From Nanobdellati archaeon (GTDB taxonomy: Archaea; EX4484-52; JAADEF01), in contig WAPH01000017.1 in NCBI GenBank assembly GCA_015520895.1, positions 1 through 18,324 on the forward strand: a stretch of DNA of 18,324 nt, read 5' to 3'. The notes beneath the pieces are model-generated. The model was not told the origin of the DNA. It saw nothing but the letters and a program-made list of their open reading frames with translations, and searched no databases. Of the stretch, positions 1-6,638 are shown in pieces. Position numbers and translations under genes: made by a program. Numbering within the stretch: position 1 is the first letter of the stretch; every line of letters begins with the position of its first letter.

Positions 1-1
1 C

Positions 2-199
2 TCTATAACCGTAGAAAGCCTATCAAATCCTGATAAGTACTGTATGGCTAATTTTACTAATTCTTATCTTTCATCTTCAGATATAGCTTACTTTATCTTT
101 CATTCAAGTAATTGCTCATTCTCTTGTTCAGAAGGAGAGAAGTATAAGGTTGTAGTTGCAACAGAATGTGGAACTTATAAGTTTGTTAGGGATTGTTAA
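2..199 (+). CDS. C-terminal end of a secreted, cysteine-containing protein (partial)
   Basis: The frame is open from the window edge to TAA at 197-199 and gives 65 residues, so the start lies outside the window. The fragment is rich in Ser, Thr, Asn, Tyr and Val, has five cysteines, and ends with a strand-rich stretch containing YKVVVATECGTYKF. That composition and the regularly spaced Cys resemble the C-terminal beta-domain of archaeal pilin-like or other surface proteins carrying a class III signal peptide, but no signal peptide is visible in this fragment. It is followed by a 45-base gap that carries the promoter of the next gene, so it appears to be the last gene of an upstream unit. The function is not assignable. 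The call 'secreted' is inferred from composition only. Confidence 0.6.
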   Translation, partial: SITVESLSNPDKYCMANFTNSYLSSSDIAYFIFHSSNCSFSCSEGEKYKVVVATECGTYKFVRDC

Positions 200-214
200 T
201 AAGGAAAGTACTAT

Positions 215-224
215 TTTTTAAAAC
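215..224 (+). promoter_or_regulatory. TATA-like box for the AIM24-family gene
   Basis: The element TTTTTAAAAC is centred near 219.5, about 25 bases before the ATG at 245. No GGTGA-type Shine-Dalgarno precedes that ATG. This spacing fits a leaderless archaeal transcript starting at or next to the start codon. The assignment rests on inspection only. Confidence 0.5.
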
Positions 225-244
225 TTTTTTATCATTAATATTTT

Positions 245-907
245 ATGGAATGGAAAATTGTTGAGGCTAAAGGTTATGATTATCTTGAGATGAAAATCAA
301 TGCTGGAGATGAAGTATATGCTCAATTAGGTTCTTATTTAATGCATATAGGGGATGTGCAAATAGAGTCTAAAGCTTATGGAGGCATAGGTAGTGCATTG
401 AAAAGAGCATTTTTAGGAGGAGAAAGTTTCTTTCTTAATCGTATAACAACACAATCACAAGGTTATGTATATTTAGCGCCTTATTTACCTGGGGAGATAA
501 AACATATGACTATTAGTAATCCTTTGTATGTACGAGATGCATCGTATTTTGCGAGTTATGGTGCTTTGAACATTACATCCAAATTTATTGGTTTGAGAGG
601 ATTTTTTACATCAGGAGGATTTTTTTGGTTATATGTGGAGGGGCAAGGAGACCTGTGGCTTAACTCTTATGGATCTCTTGTAGAGATTGGCCTTAAAGCA
701 GGAGAAGAAATTACAGTGGATAATGGCAATCTTGTTGCTTATGAATCTTCCTTGAAAATAGAAACTAAAAAACTAGGTAGTATGAAAACTTTTTTGTTTG
801 GAGGGGAAGGGTTAGTGTTTAAGATGACGGGTCCTGGAAAAGTATATCTTCAAACACGTAATCTCTATCAATTTATTGCATCTATGCTCGGAAGATTACA
901 CAAGTGA
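245..907 (+). CDS. AIM24 / TIGR00266 (DUF124) family protein
   Basis: This 220-residue protein matches the AIM24/TIGR00266 family in length and character. It is a Gly-rich, all-beta protein with blocks such as GEIKHMTISNPLYVRDASYFA, a central GFFTSGGFFWLYVEGQGDLWLNSYG block, and a late GGEGLVFKMTGPGKVYLQTR block with the family's Q-T-R ending. The family is widespread in bacteria, archaea and mitochondria. Its biochemical role is not settled; yeast Aim24 affects inner-membrane organisation. No signal peptide or membrane helix is evident, so it is probably cytoplasmic. The ATG at 245 lies 25 bases downstream of a TATA-like box, which supports this start. The gene is followed after six bases by the CcdA-like gene and is probably co-transcribed with it. 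Confidence 0.88.
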   Translation: MEWKIVEAKGYDYLEMKINAGDEVYAQLGSYLMHIGDVQIESKAYGGIGSALKRAFLGGESFFLNRITTQSQGYVYLAPYLPGEIKHMTISNPLYVRDASYFASYGALNITSKFIGLRGFFTSGGFFWLYVEGQGDLWLNSYGSLVEIGLKAGEEITVDNGNLVAYESSLKIETKKLGSMKTFLFGGEGLVFKMTGPGKVYLQTRNLYQFIASMLGRLHK

Positions 908-913
908 TATTAT

Positions 914-1843
914 ATGTTAGAGACGTTCACTGCTTATTTATCGGGAATGTTGGCCTCTTTTACTCCTTGCATGGTCGCTTTGTATCCTTTATTATTTTTC
1001 AGACTTTCTAGAGAAGAAAAAGTTAAAAAAACATTATTTTTACTTTCTTTAGGATTTTTATTAGTATTTGCTTTGATTGCATTGTTTTTATCACAAATTG
1101 ATTTTGAAAAAATTAGATTTGGTTTTGGTTTAGTATTAGTGTTTTTAGGATTGGCAGGAATATTTAAAATACTGCCTAATTTAAGCACAAATATAAATAC
1201 TATAAACCCTTTTATTTTTGGGATTACTATGGCTCTTGTATTTTCTACAAACCCATGTTCTCTTCCTTTTCTTTTAACTATTTTATCTGGAAGTATGGCT
1301 CTTAACTTTAATATTCTTTCATCTTTAATCTTTTTTTCGCTGGGTTTGTTAACACCTACTATTGTGTTTGCTTTGATTGGTAATGCTGCTATTACTCACA
1401 TACTTATGAAACATGCATCTAAAGTCCATTATATTGAGAAATTTCTTAATTTTTTGTTAATTGTTACAGGTATTTACTTGGTTTTCTCTATTCATTCTCT
1501 AAATGAATGGTCTTTGTGGTTATCTTCTGCCTTAATTCTCGGAACCTTTATAGGGATTGCATGGCTTTTATTTCCTGATGTTAAGAAGGAACCCTTTATT
1601 ATTTTTATTTTTTTATCTTTACTTTTTATTCTTAGTGCTTTTGTATTTCATTGTAAAGAATACGTCTCTCAAACTCCTGCATTAAATAATACATGTTCTT
1701 ATAATCCAGATCAATGCGAATCATGTATGATATGTAGTTATTTGTTTCTTATAGCGACTTTTTCAGCGACATTAGCTTTATATTTTAGATATTATAGAAA
1801 ATGTTCATCTCTTAAAACAATAAAGTTTAAGGTGAAATGGTGA
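914..1843 (+). CDS. CcdA/DsbD-type membrane thiol-disulfide transporter with Cys-rich C-terminal loop
   Basis: This 309-residue polytopic membrane protein carries the two cysteine motifs of the CcdA/DsbD transmembrane family: FTPCMVALYPL (Cys19) in the first helix and STNPCSLPFL (Cys115) in the fourth. In this family the pair relays reducing equivalents from cytoplasmic thioredoxin to the extracytoplasmic side. The core has about six helices over residues 1-195. Unusually, another pair of helices (about 205-246 and 275-293) brackets a short loop with Cys247, Cys261, Cys268, Cys271 and Cys274, the last three spaced C-x2-C-x2-C. That loop could be the thiol acceptor or a metal site, which is my inference. 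There is no fused thioredoxin domain. GTGAT a few bases upstream of the ATG supports the start. It overlaps the next gene by seven bases. Confidence 0.82.
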   Translation: MLETFTAYLSGMLASFTPCMVALYPLLFFRLSREEKVKKTLFLLSLGFLLVFALIALFLSQIDFEKIRFGFGLVLVFLGLAGIFKILPNLSTNINTINPFIFGITMALVFSTNPCSLPFLLTILSGSMALNFNILSSLIFFSLGLLTPTIVFALIGNAAITHILMKHASKVHYIEKFLNFLLIVTGIYLVFSIHSLNEWSLWLSSALILGTFIGIAWLLFPDVKKEPFIIFIFLSLLFILSAFVFHCKEYVSQTPALNNTCSYNPDQCESCMICSYLFLIATFSATLALYFRYYRKCSSLKTIKFKVKW

Positions 1844-2778
1844 TACTAGAGTTATTTGCATTTTTTATTTTATTGGCGTTATCAGCTTTTTTTAGTTCAT
1901 CGGAAACAGCAATTCTGTCTTTGAATAAACTAACATTAAGGTATTTAGTAGGCAAGGATTCTGTAATACTTAAGCAATATCATCGCATTCTCATAACTAT
2001 ATTAATAGGCAACAATGTTGTTAATCTTTCCATGGCGAGTTTAGCTACATCTATGGTTTATAACGTCTTTCCTAATTATGCAGTAAGTATTGCCACTTTT
2101 ATTACTACTTTAATCGTTTTGATTTTTGGCGAAATATTTCCTAAAAGTTTAGCTTTAAAACATAATAAGATATTAGTTAAAATTTATTTCCCATTTTTAT
2201 CATTTTTTTACTATTTCTTTTTACCTTTAACATTATTATTTGAAAAATTTTCAAAATTTTTAAGGTTCGATATAACAGAGGCCAAAATAAGTATAGACAG
2301 AGAAGAATTTGAAGAAGTTGTGGAGCATGCTCATAGCGAGGGAATATTGGACAAGGAAGATAAAGAACTTATACGAAATCTTTTAATTTATACTCATAAA
2401 AAGGCGAGAGATGTTATGATACCTTTTACTCATGTAAAAGTATTAAATCAGAACATAACCATAGAAGATGCATTAAAAAAAGCAGCAAAATACAGGTTTA
2501 GTAGGTATCCTGTTTATGATAAGCGTCCTTCTAACATTGTAGGTATGGTTCATCTTAAAGATCTTTTAATGTACGAGAAAGATAAAAGAGTTAAAGATGC
2601 GAAGAGAAGAATATTGGTAGTGAAGGAAGAAGAACTTATTGATAATATCCTTAAAAAAATGAAAAATGAAAAAACTCATTTAGCTTTGGTTAAGAAAGGT
2701 AAGAAACCTGTAGGTATAATAACTTTAGAAGAGATTTTAGAGGAATTAATAGGAGAGATAGAGGATGAGATCGTTTAA
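1837..2778 (+). CDS. CNNM (DUF21) membrane protein with CBS pair, short HlyC/CorC-type
   Basis: The protein has 313 residues. Residues 1-150 form a CNNM/DUF21 domain of three to four helices, starting with LSAFFSSSETAILSLNKL, the classical S-S-S-E-T-A signature, and including the IFGEIFPKSLALKHN motif. A linker (EGILDKEDKELIRNLL) leads into two CBS domains at about 195-245 and 255-312. CNNM/CorC proteins are implicated in Mg2+ or other divalent-cation transport, with the CBS pair binding adenine nucleotides. The usual C-terminal CorC_HlyC domain is absent and the protein ends right after the second CBS. The ATG at 1837 overlaps the previous stop by seven bases. GTG at 1840 is one codon later and would sit better behind the GGTGA at 1831-1835. 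Its stop shares the palindrome TTTAAA with the convergent gene's stop. Confidence 0.88.
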   Translation: MVILELFAFFILLALSAFFSSSETAILSLNKLTLRYLVGKDSVILKQYHRILITILIGNNVVNLSMASLATSMVYNVFPNYAVSIATFITTLIVLIFGEIFPKSLALKHNKILVKIYFPFLSFFYYFFLPLTLLFEKFSKFLRFDITEAKISIDREEFEEVVEHAHSEGILDKEDKELIRNLLIYTHKKARDVMIPFTHVKVLNQNITIEDALKKAAKYRFSRYPVYDKRPSNIVGMVHLKDLLMYEKDKRVKDAKRRILVVKEEELIDNILKKMKNEKTHLALVKKGKKPVGIITLEEILEELIGEIEDEIV

Positions 2779-3869
2779 ATACATTCTCCTTTTTTATATG
2801 CCTTAATGATTTCATTTAAGGCGTATTTATTACCCATCATGTATCCAGAAGGCAAGATACAATATTTATATTTTCCATTTTCTATTATTTTAGTACCATT
2901 ATATTCTTCACATATTGCCTTTTCTTCCTTTTCTCCATAGAAGTAACCTTCCTTATCTTGAGATTTTGTAGGATATCCTATCATTACTAAAGGAGATTGA
3001 TTTCTAAAGCAAACCATTAAGGGGACCCCTCCTCTCCATTTTGGAAGCATACTACTTATTTCTTTTACTTTTTCGCTATTAATAGAGATATAAGTTATAT
3101 TTATATTAGATGGTAAGGATTCTTTAAGATGTGTACAATGAGGGCAGGTGAATGAGTAAACTAGATAGATCGAACCTTTTGTATGAGTTACCGAAGTATA
3201 AGCAAGATGATTATAATTATAATAAAGAAATACGATTAATAGAAGTATACCTGCGATTAAGTGTAAATGTTTACTATGTTTTTCTTTCCATTTAAGGATA
3301 TTTTGAGGACTGATGCCTGTTGCAACAAGAAATGTTATTAATATCATTGGGGAAATGAACAATAAATTGTAATATGTAAGTATGAATAACTTGTTCGCGC
3401 TACTGCTTATCATACCTAAAGCAGTAAGGTATGGGCCGGAAGAACAAGGTAATAGGAGTGCAGATAAAACAAAGGCAATAGGTATTGTTGAAAAAGGACT
3501 TTCAACCAATTTCGAAAATTTTTTTACATACTTTCTTAGAGATAAAGGCATTTCCATAGCACTAAATCCTTTAGCCTCTTTAAAATATCCATTAAATTCT
3601 GCAGCAATCATTATTATTAAAAGAATATTTAATATGTAATACAATGTATTACTTTGTAATACTTTTGTAATACTTAAAATACCTAAGCCGTAAAATAAAT
3701 AAAGAATAAATACTGTAGATGAAAAAAGCAAACCACCTATTACTACCTCTTTTTTCCCTTTTTTAAGAAGCAAATTTGCTAAAAGTATTGCTTGAACAGT
3801 GAGTGTGCATGGGTTAATTGCATCTACCAACGCTAAGAAAGTTAAGGTTAGAAAATCCACAACATTCAC
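2775..3869 (-). CDS. DsbD-like membrane thiol transporter fused to a CPHC thioredoxin-like domain
   Basis: Residues 1-220 form a CcdA/DsbD-like membrane domain of about six helices. Its two signature cysteines lie in LVDAINPCTLTVQ (Cys21) and LLLPCSSGPYL (Cys142). After the last helix (about 202-218) comes a thioredoxin-fold segment with an exposed CPHC active site (242-245), similar to DsbA/DsbG-type C-P-H-C rather than CGPC, and a cis-Pro-like GGVPLMV. Four further cysteines follow. The expected role is passing electrons or disulfides across the membrane directly to the fused domain on the outer face; the direction is not determined by sequence. The gene is last in the Era-like operon and overlaps the Zn-ribbon gene by four bases (GTGA). 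The first possible start is GTG at 3869. GTG at 3860 is an alternative with GGTGA five bases upstream. Confidence 0.82.
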   Translation of the reverse strand: MNVVDFLTLTFLALVDAINPCTLTVQAILLANLLLKKGKKEVVIGGLLFSSTVFILYLFYGLGILSITKVLQSNTLYYILNILLIIMIAAEFNGYFKEAKGFSAMEMPLSLRKYVKKFSKLVESPFSTIPIAFVLSALLLPCSSGPYLTALGMISSSANKLFILTYYNLLFISPMILITFLVATGISPQNILKWKEKHSKHLHLIAGILLLIVFLYYNYNHLAYTSVTHTKGSIYLVYSFTCPHCTHLKESLPSNINITYISINSEKVKEISSMLPKWRGGVPLMVCFRNQSPLVMIGYPTKSQDKEGYFYGEKEEKAICEEYNGTKIIENGKYKYCILPSGYMMGNKYALNEIIKAYKKGECI

Positions 3870-4228
3870 CTTTTAGAATGGAGTTTAGATAAATCAATAA
3901 AATATTTTCCTTCCGCGACTTTTACTACTATTGCTTTTTCTTTAATTATTTTATCTATGTTTATTCTATATTTTCCTGGTTTCTCTACTATGATGCTTTC
4001 TATGTCAAATGAAACAACTTTTTCAGGAGAGGGCATTGAACTTTTTATTATTTCTTCTACATCTTTTTCTATCTCTTTTATTTCCGAATTACTAAGTTTT
4101 TCATATTTTTTCAAAGATTCTTTTGTTTTGAAGTAAAGAAAATACTTGCTACCGCATTTAGAGCATCCTTTTATGAGCTCTGGATCTCCGTCCTCATATA
4201 TTGTACCGCATTTTAAACATTTATGCAT
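3866..4228 (-). CDS. Archaeal Zn-ribbon protein, COG3364/DUF2072-like
   Basis: This 120-residue protein begins with a four-cysteine zinc ribbon, CLKCG (Cys4, Cys7) and CSKCG (Cys22, Cys25). A charged helical segment follows at about 35-65 and a beta-strand-rich tail that ends in YFIDLSKLH. This architecture, with an N-terminal ribbon and a conserved GKYRINIDKI...EKAIVVKVAEGKYFIDL C-terminus, is that of the archaeal COG3364 Zn-ribbon protein. I know of no established function. Its neighbours are the DUF2073 protein and an Era-like GTPase, an arrangement that as far as I know recurs across Euryarchaeota and suggests a shared process, possibly nucleic-acid or ribosome related. GTGAT three bases before the ATG supports the start. 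It follows DUF2073 after four bases. Confidence 0.82.
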   Translation of the reverse strand: MHKCLKCGTIYEDGDPELIKGCSKCGSKYFLYFKTKESLKKYEKLSNSEIKEIEKDVEEIIKSSMPSPEKVVSFDIESIIVEKPGKYRINIDKIIKEKAIVVKVAEGKYFIDLSKLHSKR

Positions 4229-4232
4229 GTTA

Positions 4233-4574
4233 TCACTTAACTTTAAGAACGGCGTAGTTTTTACGACTTTTTATTTCTTTAATAGCATCAGCATTTCCTA
4301 TTAAAGTAATTCCGTCATCTTGTTTAAACTTTTTAAGAAACTTCCAAAAACCCTTTTCCTCTTCTTTTACTATACTCGCTATTTCTATTCCTTTAAATTT
4401 TTCTATATCTGCTGCATTCATGGCTTCTTCTATTAACATAGCCTCTTCTTTTGGATTAAGTTTTTTAGGGATGATCAGTATTCTATTTTTCTTTCTAATC
4501 ATGTTAATTACTTTCCTTGGTTTCATTTTCTTAAAATCTTCATAAGGCAAGTATTCGATGTTTAATTCTGTCAT
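4233..4574 (-). CDS. DUF2073 (COG3365-like) archaeal protein
   Basis: This 113-residue soluble protein shows the hallmarks of the archaeal DUF2073 family. It opens with YLPYEDFKKMKPRKVINMIRK, continues with a central ILIIPKKLNPKEEAMLIEEAM segment, and ends with DGITLIGNADAIKEIKSRKN. It has no membrane helix and no catalytic motif that I recognise, and the family has no established activity. It sits two bases downstream of the Era-like GTPase and four bases upstream of the Zn-ribbon gene, so the three are clearly co-translated. AGGGAT precedes the ATG at a suitable distance. The best inference is that it works with the GTPase. The family call rests on recalled family features and on the fixed gene neighbourhood. 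Confidence 0.8.
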   Translation of the reverse strand: MTELNIEYLPYEDFKKMKPRKVINMIRKKNRILIIPKKLNPKEEAMLIEEAMNAADIEKFKGIEIASIVKEEEKGFWKFLKKFKQDDGITLIGNADAIKEIKSRKNYAVLKVK

Positions 4575-4576
4575 TT

Positions 4577-5221
4577 TTATCCCTTTGAAACCAGTTCTAT
4601 TAATTTTTCATAAAAATAGTCCATGCCCTTTCCTGTTTTAGCACTAATGCCTACTACTTCGTAATTAGGGAATACTTCTCTAATTTTATGAGCTGAAGCT
4701 TTTTTTAAGTCTATTTTGTTTGCAGCTATTATAAATGGAATGCCTCTTGACTCTAAATTGCCTAATATTGTTACATTAACTTGAGTTAAAGGATCTTGAG
4801 CAGCATCTACTACCATTACGACAGCATCTATATTTTCTAACCATTTGATTGCATCTATTACCCCTTTAGTTGCTTCTTTAGCCCTTGCTTTTGCTTCCTG
4901 CTTTTTAAGGCCGTGTTTAAGAAAATCCTCGTAATCAATTTTTGTTGCTATACCAGGCGTATCTACTAAATCAATCTCTACTTCTTTATCTCCTTTTTTT
5001 ATAATTACGCTTTCTTTAATCACGACTTCTCGTGTTTCATGAGGAATAGATGAAGAAACTGTAAAACCTTCGTCTGTAAAATCTTGACTTATGCGGTTAG
5101 CTAATGTGGATTTACCTGCATTTGGAGGTCCGTAAAAACCAACTTTTATTTTCTTCTTTCTTTTAAAAAGTTTAGAAATAAAAGATTTCTTAATAATATT
5201 TTTTATCCTTTTAAACACCAT
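4577..5221 (-). CDS. Era-like small GTPase
   Basis: The 214-residue product has all G motifs: G1 GPPNAGKST (31-39), G3 DTPG (87-90), G4 NKID (168-171) and G5 SAK (193-195). Before G1 lies a very basic stretch (KRIKNIIKK...KRKKKIK) that could bind RNA or membrane. There is no KH domain, so it is not a full bacterial Era. It belongs to the archaeal Era-like group that is co-located with DUF2073 and the COG3364 ribbon protein. I place the start at the ATG at 5221 (MVFKR). The frame stays open further upstream to 5335, but a TATA-like box centred near 5247 is 26 bases from this ATG, and the upstream residues look like translated promoter. It leads a four-gene operon and is divergent from UDP-glucose dehydrogenase. 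Confidence 0.87.
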   Translation of the reverse strand: MVFKRIKNIIKKSFISKLFKRKKKIKVGFYGPPNAGKSTLANRISQDFTDEGFTVSSSIPHETREVVIKESVIIKKGDKEVEIDLVDTPGIATKIDYEDFLKHGLKKQEAKARAKEATKGVIDAIKWLENIDAVVMVVDAAQDPLTQVNVTILGNLESRGIPFIIAANKIDLKKASAHKIREVFPNYEVVGISAKTGKGMDYFYEKLIELVSKG

Positions 5222-5240
5222 ACAATAATATTCTTTTGAA

Positions 5241-5252
5241 CTTTTATAAAAT
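5241..5252 (-). promoter_or_regulatory. TATA-like box for the Era-like GTPase operon
   Basis: On the minus strand this reads ATTTTATAAAAG. Its centre is about 26 bases from the ATG at 5221, fitting a leaderless transcript. It also argues against a longer protein that begins upstream of the box. Confidence 0.55.
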
Positions 5253-5290
5253 TTACTTTTTCTTTTCACGCATTTGCTGTTGACCATTAC

Positions 5291-5300
5291 AAATTTAAAT
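5291..5300 (+). promoter_or_regulatory. TATA-like box for the UGDH-HerA-Nop5 operon
   Basis: AAATTTAAAT is centred near 5295.5. Transcription about 25 bases downstream would begin near 5320. That leaves a leader of about 13 bases that still includes the GGTG Shine-Dalgarno at 5324-5327. Confidence 0.4.
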
Positions 5301-5333
5301 GTATGTTCAAGATGAATATTTAAGGTGTTGAGC

Positions 5334-6629
5334 ATGAAGATAGGTATTGTAGGAAGTGGTTATGTTGGGCTAGTTACAGGAGTATGTTTTACATTGAAAG
5401 ATCACGAGGTAATTTTAGTTGACGTAGTGAAAGAAAAGGTTGATGCTATTAACAAAGGAATCTCTCCTATTTATGAGCCGGGTTTAGATGAAATATTAAA
5501 AGAGGCTTTAGAACGTAACATCTTAAGGGCAACAACTTCTTACGAAGAGATGATGAAAGAAGCTGATGTTGTCTTTATAGCTGTTCCTACTCCTTCTAAA
5601 CCTGACGGTAGTATGGATGTAAGATTTATAGAGGCTGTTGCTAAGCAAATTGTAGAGACTCTGAACAAAATGGAACCTCGCAATTTGGTATTTGTGATGA
5701 AATCTACGGTTTTGCCAGGTACTACTGAAAATATATTTAAAGCACTTATTTTAGCAGGTATAAGAGATGAGTGGAAAGGAAAGATTAGCTTTACTATGAA
5801 CCCTGAATTTTTAAGAGAGGGTATGGCAGTGGAAGATTTTCTTAATCCTGACAGGGTTGTAATAGGTGCAGATAATGATTACGGAAGAGAAGTTTTAGTT
5901 AAAATCTACAGGGATTTTGTCGATAATGAGAAGATATTAATAGTGCCGATAAAAGTTGCAGAACTTATTAAATATGCATCAAATGCCTTTTTATCTATGA
6001 AGATCTCTTTTGCTAACGAAATAGGTAATTTAGCTAAATCTTTAGGAATAGACGTATATGAGGTTATGGAAGGAGTTGGTATGGATAAACGTATAGGTAG
6101 AGCTTTTCTAAATGCAGGATTAGGTTTTGGAGGTAGCTGTTTTCCTAAGGATGTGTCTGCATTACTTAATTTCGGTAGAAGCTTAGGTCATGAAATGAAG
6201 TTGTTAGAAGCTACTTTAGAGGTAAATAAAAAACAACCTTCTAAACTTGTTGATTTGGCTTTAAAGAGATATAGGAGTTTGGAAGGTAAGGAGGTTGTTG
6301 TTTTGGGTTTAGCTTTTAAGCCTAATACTGATGATGTTAGAGAAAGCAGAGCATTGGAATTAATAAAAGAATTGTTGGAAAAAGGTGTGGCTAAAGTACA
6401 TGCATATGATCCAAAAGCAATAGATAATGCTAAAACAGTTTTGGATGATGAAAGAATAATCTATCATAATTCTTTAGAGAGTGCTTTAGGAAGTGCAGAT
6501 ATCGTTTTTATTGCCACAGAATGGCAAGATTTTGCTGATGAGTCTCTCTATGAAGGTAAAGAAGTATTTGATGGAAGGAAAGTTATAAAAGGGGAAAAAG
6601 CGAAGTATTATGAAGGTATTTGTTGGTAG
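5334..6629 (+). CDS. UDP-glucose 6-dehydrogenase (UDP-sugar dehydrogenase family)
   Basis: The enzyme oxidises UDP-glucose twice with NAD+ to UDP-glucuronate, a precursor of surface polysaccharides and glycans. The 431 residues show the N-terminal Rossmann motif GIVGSGYVGLVTG (4-16) and the NPEFLREG motif (156-163). They also show Lys213 in LIKYASNAF, and the catalytic thiol Cys269 in GFGGSCFPKD with Asp273. The C-terminal UDP-binding domain contains LGLAFKPNTDDVRESRA. Closely related UDP-ManNAc or UDP-GlcNAc dehydrogenases cannot be excluded, although the motifs favour the UDP-glucose type. I use the ATG at 5334, which has GGTG six bases upstream. An in-frame GTG at 5325 overlaps that Shine-Dalgarno and is less likely. 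It leads an operon with HerA (nine-base gap) and Nop5. Confidence 0.92.
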   Translation: MKIGIVGSGYVGLVTGVCFTLKDHEVILVDVVKEKVDAINKGISPIYEPGLDEILKEALERNILRATTSYEEMMKEADVVFIAVPTPSKPDGSMDVRFIEAVAKQIVETLNKMEPRNLVFVMKSTVLPGTTENIFKALILAGIRDEWKGKISFTMNPEFLREGMAVEDFLNPDRVVIGADNDYGREVLVKIYRDFVDNEKILIVPIKVAELIKYASNAFLSMKISFANEIGNLAKSLGIDVYEVMEGVGMDKRIGRAFLNAGLGFGGSCFPKDVSALLNFGRSLGHEMKLLEATLEVNKKQPSKLVDLALKRYRSLEGKEVVVLGLAFKPNTDDVRESRALELIKELLEKGVAKVHAYDPKAIDNAKTVLDDERIIYHNSLESALGSADIVFIATEWQDFADESLYEGKEVFDGRKVIKGEKAKYYEGICW

Positions 6630-6638
6630 GTAATTGCT

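Noticed and set aside
934..1188. Open frame on the minus strand inside the CcdA-like gene.
   Set aside because: It is low-complexity Lys/Asn-rich antisense of a membrane protein, with no recognisable domain or ribosome site.
3382..3639. Open frame on the plus strand inside the DsbD-like gene.
   Set aside because: It is antisense to a clearly assigned membrane protein and has no support of its own.
5222..5335. N-terminal extension of the Era-like GTPase by 38 residues.
   Set aside because: It would be translated from the promoter region, contains the TATA-like box, and adds sequence unlike the family.
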